Source: Marinobacter sediminum (lineage in GTDB: Bacteria; Pseudomonadota; Gammaproteobacteria; Pseudomonadales; Oleiphilaceae). From it: a stretch of 64,000 bases of DNA. The translations under genes and the position numbers were made by a program. The notes beneath the pieces were generated by a model. It did no database searches. It was not told where the DNA came from and was given only the letters and a program-made list of their open reading frames with translations. Positions 1-12,187 of the stretch are shown one piece after another (position 1 is the first letter of the stretch; each line of letters opens with the position of its first letter). The DNA is taken from positions 1,178,001-1,242,000 of the forward strand of contig NZ_JAEMQH010000001.1 of the NCBI RefSeq assembly GCF_016820575.1. The letters are read 5' to 3'.

Positions 1-1287
1 CTTGGCCAGCGAGCGTGCTGGTTGGCCGGGGTTGGCGCTGACTAGAAACTCAATGTCCTGCTGGCCGTGAGGCGCGGGTTCGTCCCCTTTGTTGCGGCTC
101 AGGTGGGTGACAAACTGCATGTTGGGCATGCTCAACTGTGCCAGTTCCCCGGCAATGCGCTGATCCAGTTCCACGGCGGCGCGTTCGCGAGCGTCGGTCA
201 GTTTGCTGGCCAGTTCGTCAAAGGTGGCGCGCTGGCTGTCCAGCTCCGCTTCCAGTTGTTCCAGGCTGCCGGCGCCGCCGTCCAGTTCGGCCAGTTCCGC
301 GCTCAGACGTTGGTGCAGTTCAGGCAGCTCCTCAGGGCCGATTCGGTGCTTGCGGGCCATCTGGTAGATGGCACTGAGTCGTTCTTCAACCTCGGCAAGC
401 CGGGCCGGATCCGCTTCGTAATCGTCAACGAAGCGGCGCAGGTTATCGCCGGCTTCGCTGATCTGGATCTGGGCCTCGCTCAGCATTTGCAGGGTGTCGG
501 CCAGTGCCGGCACTTCCACTGGCAGTTGCTCGAGCTGCTGCAGGGCCTGGCGTACCAATCCGGCTGCGCTGGTTTCCTCTTCGGTACACAACAGGGCGGC
601 CTGGTGGCTGCTGTGCAGCACGGCGTCGGCCTGGCTCAGTTGCGCCTGCTCTTCTTCCAGCCGTTCCTGTTCGCCGTCTTCCAGGGCCAGTCGGTCCAGT
701 TCTTCAACCTGGTAGCGCAATAGCTGCAGCTTGGCTTCGGTTTCGTCCGCATTTTGCTGGCGTTCGGTGAGGCGCTGTCGGGTCTGGTTCCAGGCCTTGA
801 AGGCGGCGTGGGTGTCGGCGGCCAGCGGTTCCACGCCAGCAAATTCGTCCAGCAGTTTGCGGTGGGTTTCCTTGCGCAGTAGTGACTGGTGCTGGTGCTG
901 GCTGTGGATATCCATCAACACGCCGCCCAGGTCTTTCAGGTGTGCAAGCGGGCAGGGCTGGCCATTGATGTAAGCCCGCGAGCGGCCGTCTTTGCTAATC
1001 ACGCGGCGCAGGATGCAGTCGTTGTCGTCATCGAGTTCGTGAGAGCTCAGCCACTCCGCGGCTTCCGGGATATTAGCTACGTCAAAGGTGGCGGTGATGT
1101 CTGCACGCTTGGCGCCATGGCGTACGGCGCCGGCGTCTGCTCGGCCGCCCATTGCCAACCCAAGGGCATCCAGAACGATGGATTTGCCAGCGCCGGTTTC
1201 ACCGGTCAGTGCTGTCATACCCTTGCTGAACTGGAGTTCGACCCGTTCGGCAATGGCGTAATTGGAAACTGTCAGCTGTGTGAGCAT
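1..1287 (-). CDS. recN: DNA repair ATPase RecN (3' end outside window)
   Basis: SMC-like ATPase that acts at double-strand breaks in recombinational repair. The first 429 residues are visible; full-length RecN is about 555, so the C-terminal ATPase half is cut off by the window edge. The Walker A motif GETGAGKS is at residues 29-36, right after the typical N-terminal strand 'LTQLTVSNYAIAE'. A long Glu/Gln/Leu-rich coiled coil fills roughly residues 150-390. The visible end, 'NPGQPARSLAK', is the sequence that normally leads into the signature motif. The ATG at 1287 is chosen because it places the ATPase domain at the N-terminus as in the family. Two LexA operators lie 68-102 bases upstream, so SOS induction is expected. 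It is divergent from grpE. Confidence 0.97.
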   Translation of the reverse strand, partial: MLTQLTVSNYAIAERVELQFSKGMTALTGETGAGKSIVLDALGLAMGGRADAGAVRHGAKRADITATFDVANIPEAAEWLSSHELDDDNDCILRRVISKDGRSRAYINGQPCPLAHLKDLGGVLMDIHSQHQHQSLLRKETHRKLLDEFAGVEPLAADTHAAFKAWNQTRQRLTERQQNADETEAKLQLLRYQVEELDRLALEDGEQERLEEEQAQLSQADAVLHSSHQAALLCTEEETSAAGLVRQALQQLEQLPVEVPALADTLQMLSEAQIQISEAGDNLRRFVDDYEADPARLAEVEERLSAIYQMARKHRIGPEELPELHQRLSAELAELDGGAGSLEQLEAELDSQRATFDELASKLTDARERAAVELDQRIAGELAQLSMPNMQFVTHLSRNKGDEPAPHGQQDIEFLVSANPGQPARSLAK

Positions 1288-1354
1288 GCAGGTAACCTCC
1301 GCGTCCTTCGAAATGCTGGCATGGCCCGGCCCGATCTTGGGCGCCTGCCGACCA

Positions 1355-1370
1355 CTGTTGGTATATACAG
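1355..1370 (-). promoter_or_regulatory. LexA operator 1 of recN
   Basis: The sequence CTGTTGGTATATACAG fits the LexA consensus CTGT-N8-ACAG exactly. It lies 68 bases upstream of the recN start. Control of recN by tandem LexA sites is established in Escherichia coli; its application here is inference from motif and position. Confidence 0.9.
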
Positions 1371-1373
1371 TGC

Positions 1374-1389
1374 CTGTGAATATATACAG
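1374..1389 (-). promoter_or_regulatory. LexA operator 2 of recN
   Basis: The sequence CTGTGAATATATACAG is a second exact CTGT-N8-ACAG match. It is separated from the first box by three bases (start-to-start distance 19). Boxes this close on DNA would allow cooperative repression of recN. Confidence 0.9.
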
Positions 1390-1448
1390 GCTTTTTGCTG
1401 TTTGCAAACTGTGTAGCTCCGAAAATCTTTCGGATTGAATGGCGGGGT

Positions 1449-1477
1449 GGTTGAAACCTGAGAGTGGGGCCCCATAT
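1449..1477 (+). promoter_or_regulatory. Sigma-32 heat-shock promoter of grpE
   Basis: The -35 element GGTTGAAA (1449-1456) and -10 element CCCCATAT (1470-1477) are separated by 13 bases. This fits the RpoH consensus CTTGAAA-N11-16-CCCCATNT almost perfectly. It lies about 95 bases upstream of grpE and should drive grpE-dnaK, with read-through into dnaJ. Confidence 0.88.
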
Positions 1478-1573
1478 CCGATCGCATCTATATTTTTCCG
1501 GCTCGCTGCGGTCGGAAGCCATGTTCAATTGGCCGTCCCGTGATCGGCCACCGGATAGCTAGCAGGAGAACTC

Positions 1574-2176
1574 ATGAGCAACGACGAGAACCGCAACGAA
1601 CAGGTCGAAGACGAACTGAAGGAAGCAACTGAAGCTGCGGCCGAAGAAGCACAGGCCGAAAGCGAGGTTGTAGATGGTGAAGAGTCTGAAGTGGACGCAT
1701 TGAGAGCCCAGGTCAAGGAAGCGCAAGAGCAGATGCTGCGCTCCCAGGCCGAGATGCAGAATGTGCGTCGTCGGGCCGAAATCGACGTCGAAAAGGCTCA
1801 CAAGTTCGCCCTTGAGAAGTTCGTGAAAGAGCTGCTGCCTGTTGCCGATAGCCTTGAGAAGGCGGTTGAGAGTACCGAGGGTAGCGAGGATGCCGGTGAG
1901 CTGGTTGCGTCCATTCGAGAAGGCGTTGAGATGACCCTCAACCTGTTTATGAACAGCCTTGGCAAGTTCAACGTTGAGCAGCTTAACCCGGTCGGTGAGC
2001 CGTTCGATCCACAGCAGCACGAAGCCATGTCCATGGTGCCGTCGCCGGACGCTGAGCCGAACAGCATCGTAGCCGTGGTACAGAAGGGCTATCTGTTGAA
2101 TGGTCGTGTTGTCCGTCCGGCCATGGTGGTCGTTGCCAAGGCAGAAGACGCACCAAAAATTGATGAGCAGGCTTGA
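1574..2176 (+). CDS. grpE: Nucleotide exchange factor GrpE
   Basis: GrpE releases ADP from DnaK and so resets the Hsp70 cycle in the cytoplasm. The protein has 200 residues, the usual size. The order is an acidic, low-complexity N-terminus rich in Glu and Ala (1-45), a long coiled coil containing '[14 protein letters not shown]' (about 55-70), and a C-terminal beta domain with '[16 protein letters not shown]' and '[16 protein letters not shown]'. The ATG at 1574 follows AGGAG at a normal distance. It is first in the heat-shock cluster, 90 bases before dnaK, and lies downstream of a sigma-32 promoter. Confidence 0.98.
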   Translation: MSNDENRNEQVEDELKEATEAAAEEAQAESEVVDGEESEVDALRAQVKEAQEQMLRSQAEMQNVRRRAEIDVEKAHKFALEKFVKELLPVADSLEKAVESTEGSEDAGELVASIREGVEMTLNLFMNSLGKFNVEQLNPVGEPFDPQQHEAMSMVPSPDAEPNSIVAVVQKGYLLNGRVVRPAMVVVAKAEDAPKIDEQA

Positions 2177-2266
2177 AAAGCTGATTAAAGCGCCAATATA
2201 GCCAGTAAATGGTCGAAGCCGGAGTGATTTCTCCGGGAAAGCATTCAGAAGAATTGGAGTGATTCA

Positions 2267-4183
2267 ATGAGCAAGATTATTGGTATCGATCTGGGAACCA
2301 CAAACTCCTGCGTGGCCATCATGGATGGTGACAAGGTAAAGGTCATTGAAAACGCGGAGGGTGATCGCACTACACCTTCGATCATCGCCTACACCGACGA
2401 TGGTGAAACCCTGGTAGGTCAGTCTGCCAAGCGTCAGGCCGTGACCAACCCGCACAACACCCTGTACGCCATCAAGCGTCTGATCGGTCGTCGTTTTGAA
2501 GACGACGTGGTTCAGAAAGACATCAAGATGGTGCCGTACAAGATTGCCAAGGCCGACAACGGCGATGCTTGGGTTGAGGTGAAGGGCGAGAAGATGGCCC
2601 CGCCGCAGGTTTCTGCAGAAGTTCTGAAGAAGATGAAGAAGACTGCAGAAGATTACCTGGGCGAGAAAGTAACCGAAGCGGTTATCACCGTGCCGGCTTA
2701 CTTCAACGACAGCCAGCGTCAGGCCACTAAAGACGCCGGTAAGATTGCTGGTCTGGAAGTGAAGCGGATCATCAACGAGCCGACCGCAGCAGCCCTGGCC
2801 TATGGCCTGGACAAGAAGAGCGGCGATCGCACCGTGGCAGTCTACGACCTGGGCGGCGGTACCTTCGACCTGTCCATCATTGAAATTGCGGATGTGGATG
2901 GCGAGCACCAGTTCGAAGTACTGGCCACCAACGGCGACACCTTCCTGGGTGGTGAAGACTTCGATATGAAAATCATCGAATACCTCGCCGACCAGTTCAA
3001 GAAGGACAGCGGTATCGACCTGCGTGGCGATTCCCTGGCGATGCAGCGTCTGAAGGAAGCTGGTGAAAAGGCCAAGATCGAGCTGTCCAGCAGCCAGCAG
3101 ACCGACGTGAATCTGCCGTACGTGACTGCTGATGCCAGCGGCCCGAAGCACATGAACGTCAAGCTGACTCGCGCCAAGCTTGAGTCGCTGGTAGAGGACC
3201 TGGTTCAGCGCAGCCTGGAGCCGTGTAAAGTCGCTCTGCAGGATGCGGGCATGAAGGCCGGTGAAATCGACGAGGTTATCCTGGTCGGTGGTCAGACCCG
3301 TATGCCGTTGGTTCAGGAAAAGGTTAAAGAGTTCTTTGGCAAAGAAGCTCGCAAAGACGTTAACCCGGACGAAGCCGTTGCCATGGGTGCTGCTATCCAG
3401 GCCGCCGTTCTGTCTGGCGACGTGAAAGACGTGCTGCTGCTGGACGTAACTCCGCTGACCCTGGGTATCGAGACCATGGGTGGCGTAGCTACTCCGCTGA
3501 TCGACAAGAACACCACGATCCCGACCAAGAAGTCGCAGACGTTCTCCACTGCGGATGACAACCAGACAGCGGTAACCATCCACGTGGTTCAGGGTGAGCG
3601 TAAGCAAGCCGCCCAGAACAAGTCGCTGGGCCGTTTCGATCTGGCCGACATTCCGCCGGCAGCGCGCGGTGTGCCGCAGATCGAAGTCACCTTCGACATC
3701 GATGCCAACGGCATCCTGAACGTGTCGGCGAAAGACAAGGCGACTGGCAAAGAGCAGTCCATCGTGATCAAGGCCTCTTCTGGTCTGAACGACGATGAGA
3801 TCGAGAAGATGGTGCAGGACGCCGAGGCCAACGCCGAGGAAGATCGCAAGTTCGAAGAGCTGGTGCAAACCCGTAACCAGGGCGATGCCATGGTGCACGC
3901 GGTTCGTAAGACTCTGACTGAAGCTGGTGACAAGGTCAGCGACAGCGAGAAAGAGTCTATCGAAGCGTCCATCAAAGAGCTGGAAGAAGCCCTGACCGGG
4001 TCCGACAAGGATGACATCGAAGCCAAGACCCAGAAGCTGACCGAAGTCTCTTCTGAGCTGGCTCAGAAGATGTACGCGGATCAGGCAGAGCAGGCCGAAG
4101 GGCAGGAACAAGCCCAAGGTCAGCAGTCTGACGACGCCGTTGATGCCGAGTTTGAAGAAGTCAAAGACGACGACAAGCGGTAA
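2267..4183 (+). CDS. dnaK: Hsp70 chaperone DnaK
   Basis: ATP-dependent cytoplasmic chaperone working with DnaJ and GrpE. It has 638 residues, the same as the E. coli protein. The actin-like ATPase domain begins with '[11 protein letters not shown]' and carries phosphate loop 2, DLGGGTF, at 194-200, which includes the autophosphorylated Thr199. The substrate-binding domain follows from about residue 390 ('[14 protein letters not shown]'), with a helical lid and an acidic tail ending 'EEVKDDDKR'. TTGGAG lies just upstream of the ATG. A small hairpin (CCGGAG/CTCCGG, 2219-2236) sits in the grpE-dnaK gap. Heat-shock control comes from the promoter before grpE. Confidence 0.99.
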   Translation: MSKIIGIDLGTTNSCVAIMDGDKVKVIENAEGDRTTPSIIAYTDDGETLVGQSAKRQAVTNPHNTLYAIKRLIGRRFEDDVVQKDIKMVPYKIAKADNGDAWVEVKGEKMAPPQVSAEVLKKMKKTAEDYLGEKVTEAVITVPAYFNDSQRQATKDAGKIAGLEVKRIINEPTAAALAYGLDKKSGDRTVAVYDLGGGTFDLSIIEIADVDGEHQFEVLATNGDTFLGGEDFDMKIIEYLADQFKKDSGIDLRGDSLAMQRLKEAGEKAKIELSSSQQTDVNLPYVTADASGPKHMNVKLTRAKLESLVEDLVQRSLEPCKVALQDAGMKAGEIDEVILVGGQTRMPLVQEKVKEFFGKEARKDVNPDEAVAMGAAIQAAVLSGDVKDVLLLDVTPLTLGIETMGGVATPLIDKNTTIPTKKSQTFSTADDNQTAVTIHVVQGERKQAAQNKSLGRFDLADIPPAARGVPQIEVTFDIDANGILNVSAKDKATGKEQSIVIKASSGLNDDEIEKMVQDAEANAEEDRKFEELVQTRNQGDAMVHAVRKTLTEAGDKVSDSEKESIEASIKELEEALTGSDKDDIEAKTQKLTEVSSELAQKMYADQAEQAEGQEQAQGQQSDDAVDAEFEEVKDDDKR

Positions 4184-4207
4184 ATCTGACGTACATCAGG
4201 CAGTTGG

Positions 4208-4237
4208 AAAACGCGGGGGAGTCCCCCGCGTTTTCCG
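4208..4237 (+). terminator. Intrinsic terminator or attenuator between dnaK and dnaJ
   Basis: A 12-bp perfect stem (AAAACGCGGGGG / CCCCCGCGTTTT) with a three-base loop, ending in TTTT then CCGCG. The U-run is short, so partial read-through to dnaJ is likely; it could set DnaK above DnaJ. Confidence 0.7.
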
Positions 4238-4262
4238 CGTTTAAAAAACAGGGTTTTAAAGC

Positions 4263-5393
4263 ATGGCCAAGCGCGATTATTACGAGATTCTCGGTATTTC
4301 CCGGGATGCGGACGAGAAGGAAGTCAAGCGAGCTTACCGCAAGCTCGCGATGAAATATCACCCCGACCGTAACCCGGACGACACCGACGCCGAGAACAAG
4401 TTCAAAGAGGCCAGCGAAGCGTATGAGATTCTGGCCGACGACTCGAAACGTGCCGCCTACGACCAGTTCGGTCACGCCGGCGTTGATGGCCAGGCCGGTG
4501 GCGGCTTCGGCGGCGGTGGAGGCTCCAGCTTCTCCGACATCTTCGGGGATGTGTTCGGTGACATCTTTGGTGGCGGCGGTGGTCGTGGCCGGACCTCTCG
4601 TGGTGCAGATCTGCGTTACACGCTGGAGCTGGACCTGGAAGAGGCTGTTCGCGGCAAGACCGTAGAGATCAAGATCCCGGGTCATCGCGAGTGCGATACC
4701 TGCGACGGCAGTGGTGCGGAAAAAGGCTCGACGCCGGAAGCCTGTGGTACCTGTAAGGGTATGGGGCAGGTGCGTATGCAGCAGGGTTTCTTCACTGTGC
4801 AGCAGGCCTGTCCGACGTGCCGCGGCTCTGGCCAGATCATCAAGAATCCGTGCAAATCCTGTCACGGGCAGGGTCGGGTTCAGGAAGAAAAGACGCTGTC
4901 GGTGAAAGTGCCGCCGGGTGTTGATACCGGTGACCGTATCCGGTTGTCAGGCGAAGGCGAAATGGGCATGGACGGTGGTCCTCCGGGCGACCTGTACGTG
5001 CAGATCGCCGTGCGTGAGCATTCGATCTTTACCCGTGATGGTCGCAACCTCTATTGCGAGGTTCCCATCAGCATCGTGGATGCTGCCCTTGGTGGTGAGT
5101 TGGAAGTGCCGACGCTGGATGGTCGGGTCAAGCTGAAGATTCCGGCAGAAACCCAGACCGGCAAGCTGTTCCGTTTGCGCAACAAGGGTGTGAGCCCGGT
5201 GCGCGGTGGTCCGTCCGGTGATCTTCTGTGCCGGGTGATGGTCGAAACGCCGGTCAATCTGACCAAGCGTCAGAAGGATCTGCTCGAGGAGTTCCAGCAA
5301 ACACTGGACGGCGGCGACGGCAATCAGCATGCTCCGAAGAAGACCTCCTGGTTCGAAGGTGTGAAGAGCTTCTTCGACGAGATGAAATTCTGA
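4263..5393 (+). CDS. dnaJ: Hsp40 co-chaperone DnaJ
   Basis: Delivers substrates to DnaK and stimulates its ATPase. The 376 residues match type I DnaJ. The J domain has the HPD motif at 33-35. A Gly/Phe-rich linker lies at about 75-110 ('[20 protein letters not shown]'). Four zinc-binding CxxCxGxG repeats follow ([32 protein letters not shown]), then the C-terminal substrate domain. It is 79 bases downstream of dnaK, beyond a hairpin that may reduce its transcription. dapB follows 26 bases later. Confidence 0.99.
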   Translation: MAKRDYYEILGISRDADEKEVKRAYRKLAMKYHPDRNPDDTDAENKFKEASEAYEILADDSKRAAYDQFGHAGVDGQAGGGFGGGGGSSFSDIFGDVFGDIFGGGGGRGRTSRGADLRYTLELDLEEAVRGKTVEIKIPGHRECDTCDGSGAEKGSTPEACGTCKGMGQVRMQQGFFTVQQACPTCRGSGQIIKNPCKSCHGQGRVQEEKTLSVKVPPGVDTGDRIRLSGEGEMGMDGGPPGDLYVQIAVREHSIFTRDGRNLYCEVPISIVDAALGGELEVPTLDGRVKLKIPAETQTGKLFRLRNKGVSPVRGGPSGDLLCRVMVETPVNLTKRQKDLLEEFQQTLDGGDGNQHAPKKTSWFEGVKSFFDEMKF

Positions 5394-5404
5394 CGGCGGA
5401 TTAA

Positions 5405-6220
<816 letters not shown>

Positions 6221-6265
6221 GCGTGAAGGCTGGGCCTGGCATTTGAGCTGGCCGGTGATTTTACA

Positions 6266-6294
6266 TGGACAGAAAGCCGCACTTTTTTTACAAT
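6266..6294 (+). promoter_or_regulatory. Sigma-70 type promoter for carAB
   Basis: TGGACA (6266-6271) and TACAAT (6289-6294) are separated by exactly 17 bases; each matches the consensus at five of six positions. The predicted start near 6301 gives a leader of about 170 bases before carA. Confidence 0.6.
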
Positions 6295-6329
6295 AAGGCG
6301 GTTTAACTGCACCAAGCGTGGTTTTAAAA

Positions 6330-6410
6330 ATGCCCGGAGCGCCTAAGTCGTTCCCGGACAACAAAAAGCGGGACGGAGTTTTGACTCCCTCTCGCTTTTT
6401 TGCGACCTGA
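6330..6410 (+). CDS. Candidate carA leader peptide (26 codons)
   Basis: A short open frame, ATG at 6330 to TGA at 6408-6410, lies wholly within the predicted carA leader. It runs through both arms of the terminator hairpin at 6363-6401. The product would begin 'MPGAPKSFPDNKKRDG' and end 'SRFFAT'. A ribosome translating the frame would unfold the terminator, the arrangement expected for translation-coupled attenuation. No strong ribosome-binding site precedes the ATG (GTTTTAAAA), so translation is uncertain. The frame may be fortuitous. Confidence 0.35.
   Translation: MPGAPKSFPDNKKRDGVLTPSRFFAT
6363..6401 (+). terminator. Intrinsic terminator in the dapB-carA gap (possible carA attenuator)
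   Basis: Arms AAAAAGCGGGACGGAGT and ACTCCCTCTCGCTTTTTT pair around a TTTG loop, with one C mismatch and one imperfect step, ending in six T. It could end dapB transcripts. It also lies downstream of the best carA promoter, so it could attenuate carAB. Confidence 0.75.
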
Positions 6411-6470
6411 ATTTGCGCTTGCGTTCCTGTTCGTGACGAACCGATACGCCACTCGATGAGGATACAAGCC

Positions 6471-7601
6471 TTGAGCACACCCGCAATCCTAGCACTCGCA
6501 GACGGAAGCCTTTTCTATGGCACTGCCATTGGCGCTGATGGAGAAACCAGCGGTGAGGTAGTGTTCAACACCGCCATGACCGGCTACCAGGAAATCCTGA
6601 CCGATCCATCCTACTCCCGCCAGATCGTAACCCTGACCTATCCGCACATCGGCAACACTGGTGTGAATGAAGAGGATGTGGAATCCGACCGGGTTCAGGC
6701 TGCTGGCCTGATCATTCGCGATCTTCCGCTGATGGCCAGTAACTGGCGCAGCACCGGCAGCCTGGATGAATACCTCCGAGCCAACAACATTGTCGGCATT
6801 GCCGACATCGATACCCGACGCCTGACCCGCATTCTCCGGGACAAGGGTTCCCAGAATGGCGCTGTGGTTGCCGGTGCCGGTGCCAGCGCCGAACGCGCGC
6901 TGGAACTCGCCAAGGCATTCCCGGGGCTGAAGGGTATGGACCTGGCCAAGGAAGTTACCTCAGAGAAAATCTGGAACTGGACGCAGAGCGAATGGACGCT
7001 GGATAACGGCTACGGTGAGCGCGGCGAAGCCCGGTTCAAAGTCGTGGCCTACGATTACGGTGTTAAGTTCAACATCCTGCGCATGCTCGCTTCCCGCGGT
7101 TGCGATATCACGGTGGTTCCGGCCCAGACGCCGGCAGCAGACGTGCTGGCGATGAACCCTGACGGCGTTTTCCTGTCCAATGGCCCCGGCGACCCCGAGC
7201 CTTGCGATTACGCCATCAAGGCCATTCAGGAAGTGCTGGAAACTGAGATTCCGGTGTTCGGTATCTGCCTCGGGCACCAGTTGCTGGCCCTGGCGAGTGG
7301 CGCCAAGTCCATGAAGATGGGGCACGGCCACCACGGAGCCAACCATCCGGTGCAGAACACCGAGGACGGCACCGTAATGATCACCAGCCAGAACCACGGC
7401 TTTGCGGTGGACGAGAGTTCCTTGCCGGCTACTCTGACGGCAACCCACAAATCCCTGTTCGACGGCACCTTGCAGGGAATCCGGCGTACCGACAAGGCGG
7501 CGTTCAGTTTCCAGGGTCATCCGGAAGCCAGTCCCGGTCCTCACGACGTGGCGCCGCTGTTTGACGAGTTTATCCGGCTGATGGAAGCCCGGACTGCCTG
7601 A
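6471..7601 (+). CDS. carA: Carbamoyl-phosphate synthase small subunit CarA
   Basis: Glutaminase subunit that supplies ammonia to CarB for carbamoyl phosphate, feeding arginine and pyrimidine synthesis. The N-terminal CPSase small-chain domain begins '[14 protein letters not shown]'. The class I glutamine amidotransferase domain has its nucleophile in 'GICLGHQ' (Cys266 with this start) and the His/Glu pair in '[12 protein letters not shown]'. I choose the TTG at 6471 (376 residues) because TGAGGAT lies nine bases upstream and family members start at this point. An ATG at 6456 is in frame but has no ribosome site. carB follows after 90 bases that contain a CCCGGG-rich hairpin. Confidence 0.95.
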   Translation: MSTPAILALADGSLFYGTAIGADGETSGEVVFNTAMTGYQEILTDPSYSRQIVTLTYPHIGNTGVNEEDVESDRVQAAGLIIRDLPLMASNWRSTGSLDEYLRANNIVGIADIDTRRLTRILRDKGSQNGAVVAGAGASAERALELAKAFPGLKGMDLAKEVTSEKIWNWTQSEWTLDNGYGERGEARFKVVAYDYGVKFNILRMLASRGCDITVVPAQTPAADVLAMNPDGVFLSNGPGDPEPCDYAIKAIQEVLETEIPVFGICLGHQLLALASGAKSMKMGHGHHGANHPVQNTEDGTVMITSQNHGFAVDESSLPATLTATHKSLFDGTLQGIRRTDKAAFSFQGHPEASPGPHDVAPLFDEFIRLMEARTA

Positions 7602-7691
7602 GGGTAGGTTCCCGGGCCCCGGGTCCGGGACAACACGCGCCGCCATTAGTGCTGCAAGAATTCTAAAAGTTGCTGACAGGTTTACCGAGAC

Positions 7692-10910
<3,219 letters not shown>

Positions 10911-10914
10911 GACT

Positions 10915-11394
10915 ATGGCTGACAGAGTACCAATGACTACGGCGGGCGAGTCCCGCCTCCGTGAGGAGCTTCAGAAGCTGAAGTCGGAGGATCGCCCGCG
11001 GGTGATCGCAGCAATCTCTGATGCCCGTGAGCACGGCGATCTGAAAGAAAACGCGGAATACCATGCCGCTCGCGAGCAGCAGAGCTTCATCGAAGGCCGA
11101 ATTCAGGAAATTGAAGGCAAGCTGTCTGCGGCCCAGGTGATTGACGTCACTACCATGGATAACACCGGTAAGGTGATCTTCGGCACGACTGTGCATCTGC
11201 TGAACATGGATAGTGAAGAGCAGGTGGTCTACAAGATCGTGGGCGAGGACGAGGCCGACATCAAAGCCGGCAAGATTTCCATTTCATCCCCCATTGCCCG
11301 CGCTCTGGTGGGCAAAAGCGAAGGCGATGTCGTGGCGATTCGTGTCCCGTCGGGCACCGTGGAATACGAAATCGAAGAAGTGGAATACGTCTGA
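10915..11394 (+). CDS. greA: Transcript cleavage factor GreA
   Basis: Rescues backtracked RNA polymerase by promoting transcript cleavage through its secondary channel. It has 159 residues (E. coli 158). The N-terminal antiparallel coiled coil carries the acidic tip within '[16 protein letters not shown]' (about 38-53). The C-terminal FKBP-like domain includes '[15 protein letters not shown]'. It begins four bases after carB stops and is followed by a strong terminator. Confidence 0.98.
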   Translation: MADRVPMTTAGESRLREELQKLKSEDRPRVIAAISDAREHGDLKENAEYHAAREQQSFIEGRIQEIEGKLSAAQVIDVTTMDNTGKVIFGTTVHLLNMDSEEQVVYKIVGEDEADIKAGKISISSPIARALVGKSEGDVVAIRVPSGTVEYEIEEVEYV

Positions 11395-11410
11395 TCAGGC
11401 GCAAGCCCAC

Positions 11411-11449
11411 AAAAAAGCCGGCTTGGGGTGACCCAGCCGGCTTTTTTTA
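11411..11449. terminator. Bidirectional terminator between greA and yhbY
   Basis: AAAAAAGCCGGCTTGGG pairs with CCCAGCCGGCTTTTTTT (one bulge), giving A-runs and T-runs on both sides. It serves greA on the plus strand and yhbY on the minus strand. Confidence 0.9.
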
Positions 11450-11469
11450 CGCCTGTATCGCGCCTGCGA

Positions 11470-11781
11470 TCAGTTCTTGTAGCGTTGCAGATTGGACAGT
11501 TTCGGGTTCGGTTTCTTGGCTCGACGGAGGATAACCGCAATCTTGCCAATGGACTGTACCAGCTGCGCGCCGGCCGACTCGCACAGGGCGTTTACCGCTT
11601 CTTGGCGGGCTTCGCGATCGGGATTGGCGATCTTGATCTTGATCAGCTCGTGGTCGTTGAGTGCGCGCTCAAGTTCTTCCTGTAGACCTTCGGACAGGCC
11701 TTTGTCACCAACAATGATGACCGGCTTCAAATTGTGGGCAATGGCCCGGTATTCCCGGCGCTGTTCCGGTGAAAGGCTCAT
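11470..11781 (-). CDS. yhbY: Ribosome assembly RNA-binding protein YhbY
   Basis: A single CRS1/YhbY domain of 103 residues that binds pre-50S ribosomal RNA. The family signature 'IVGDKGLSEGLQEELERAL' is near residues 23-41, with 'HELIKIKI' and 'GAQLVQSIGKIAVILRR' further on. It points away from ftsH, as in many gammaproteobacteria, but the usual rlmE neighbour is missing. It ends against the shared terminator with greA. Confidence 0.95.
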   Translation of the reverse strand: MSLSPEQRREYRAIAHNLKPVIIVGDKGLSEGLQEELERALNDHELIKIKIANPDREARQEAVNALCESAGAQLVQSIGKIAVILRRAKKPNPKLSNLQRYKN

Positions 11782-12187
11782 GATGTAATCTCTTTATCGG
11801 TGCAATTAACAAAAGGTCAGCGAGTTGACGCTGGCAAATTCGTACAATGGTCCGATTGTAACAGATCACTGTTTGGTAAAAATGGCTGTAAACACTTACG
11901 GTGCGCGGGTTGAGTCTCGAATCGCCGGCGAAGCACGGAAATGGCAGGAGTTTGGCGGGCTGGCAGGTTGATTGCAGGTCGGCCCGTTGTAATTTCAGAA
12001 TCTGCGCCCACTATTTGATTATGGCCAAAAGTTATAGGGTCCAGGCGGCACAAACACTGGATTCCGGCGCGCCGGTCTGTGGCCGATACGGATGGGCCGT
12101 TTCTGGTGGACGGGCGTACAATTGGTGTAAGGTGTCAGAAAAGAGCGGTGCCTGCGGGGCAGCCCTTCAATTCACAGGTGATGATCC
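11782..12187. other. 406-base intergenic region between yhbY and ftsH
   Basis: It must hold the divergent promoters of yhbY and ftsH. No conserved protein is recognisable in any frame; the short open frames lack family motifs. A perfect 12-base palindrome, CCGGCGCGCCGG, is at 12064-12075. TACAAT-like -10 hexamers are at 11843-11848 and 12117-12122, without a well-spaced -35. The gap is too short for the roughly 620-base rlmE gene often found here. Confidence 0.6.

Noticed and set aside
1398..1413. CTGTTTGCAAACTGTG as a possible third LexA box of recN
   Set aside because: The second half is CTGTG, not ACAG, so it fails the LexA consensus.
2264..4117. A 617-codon open frame on the minus strand opposite dnaK
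   Set aside because: It mirrors dnaK codon structure, has no family motif or ribosome site, and lies wholly within a certain gene.
12064..12075. CCGGCGCGCCGG palindrome as an operator
   Set aside because: A short all-G/C palindrome in G+C-rich DNA; likely by chance without further support.
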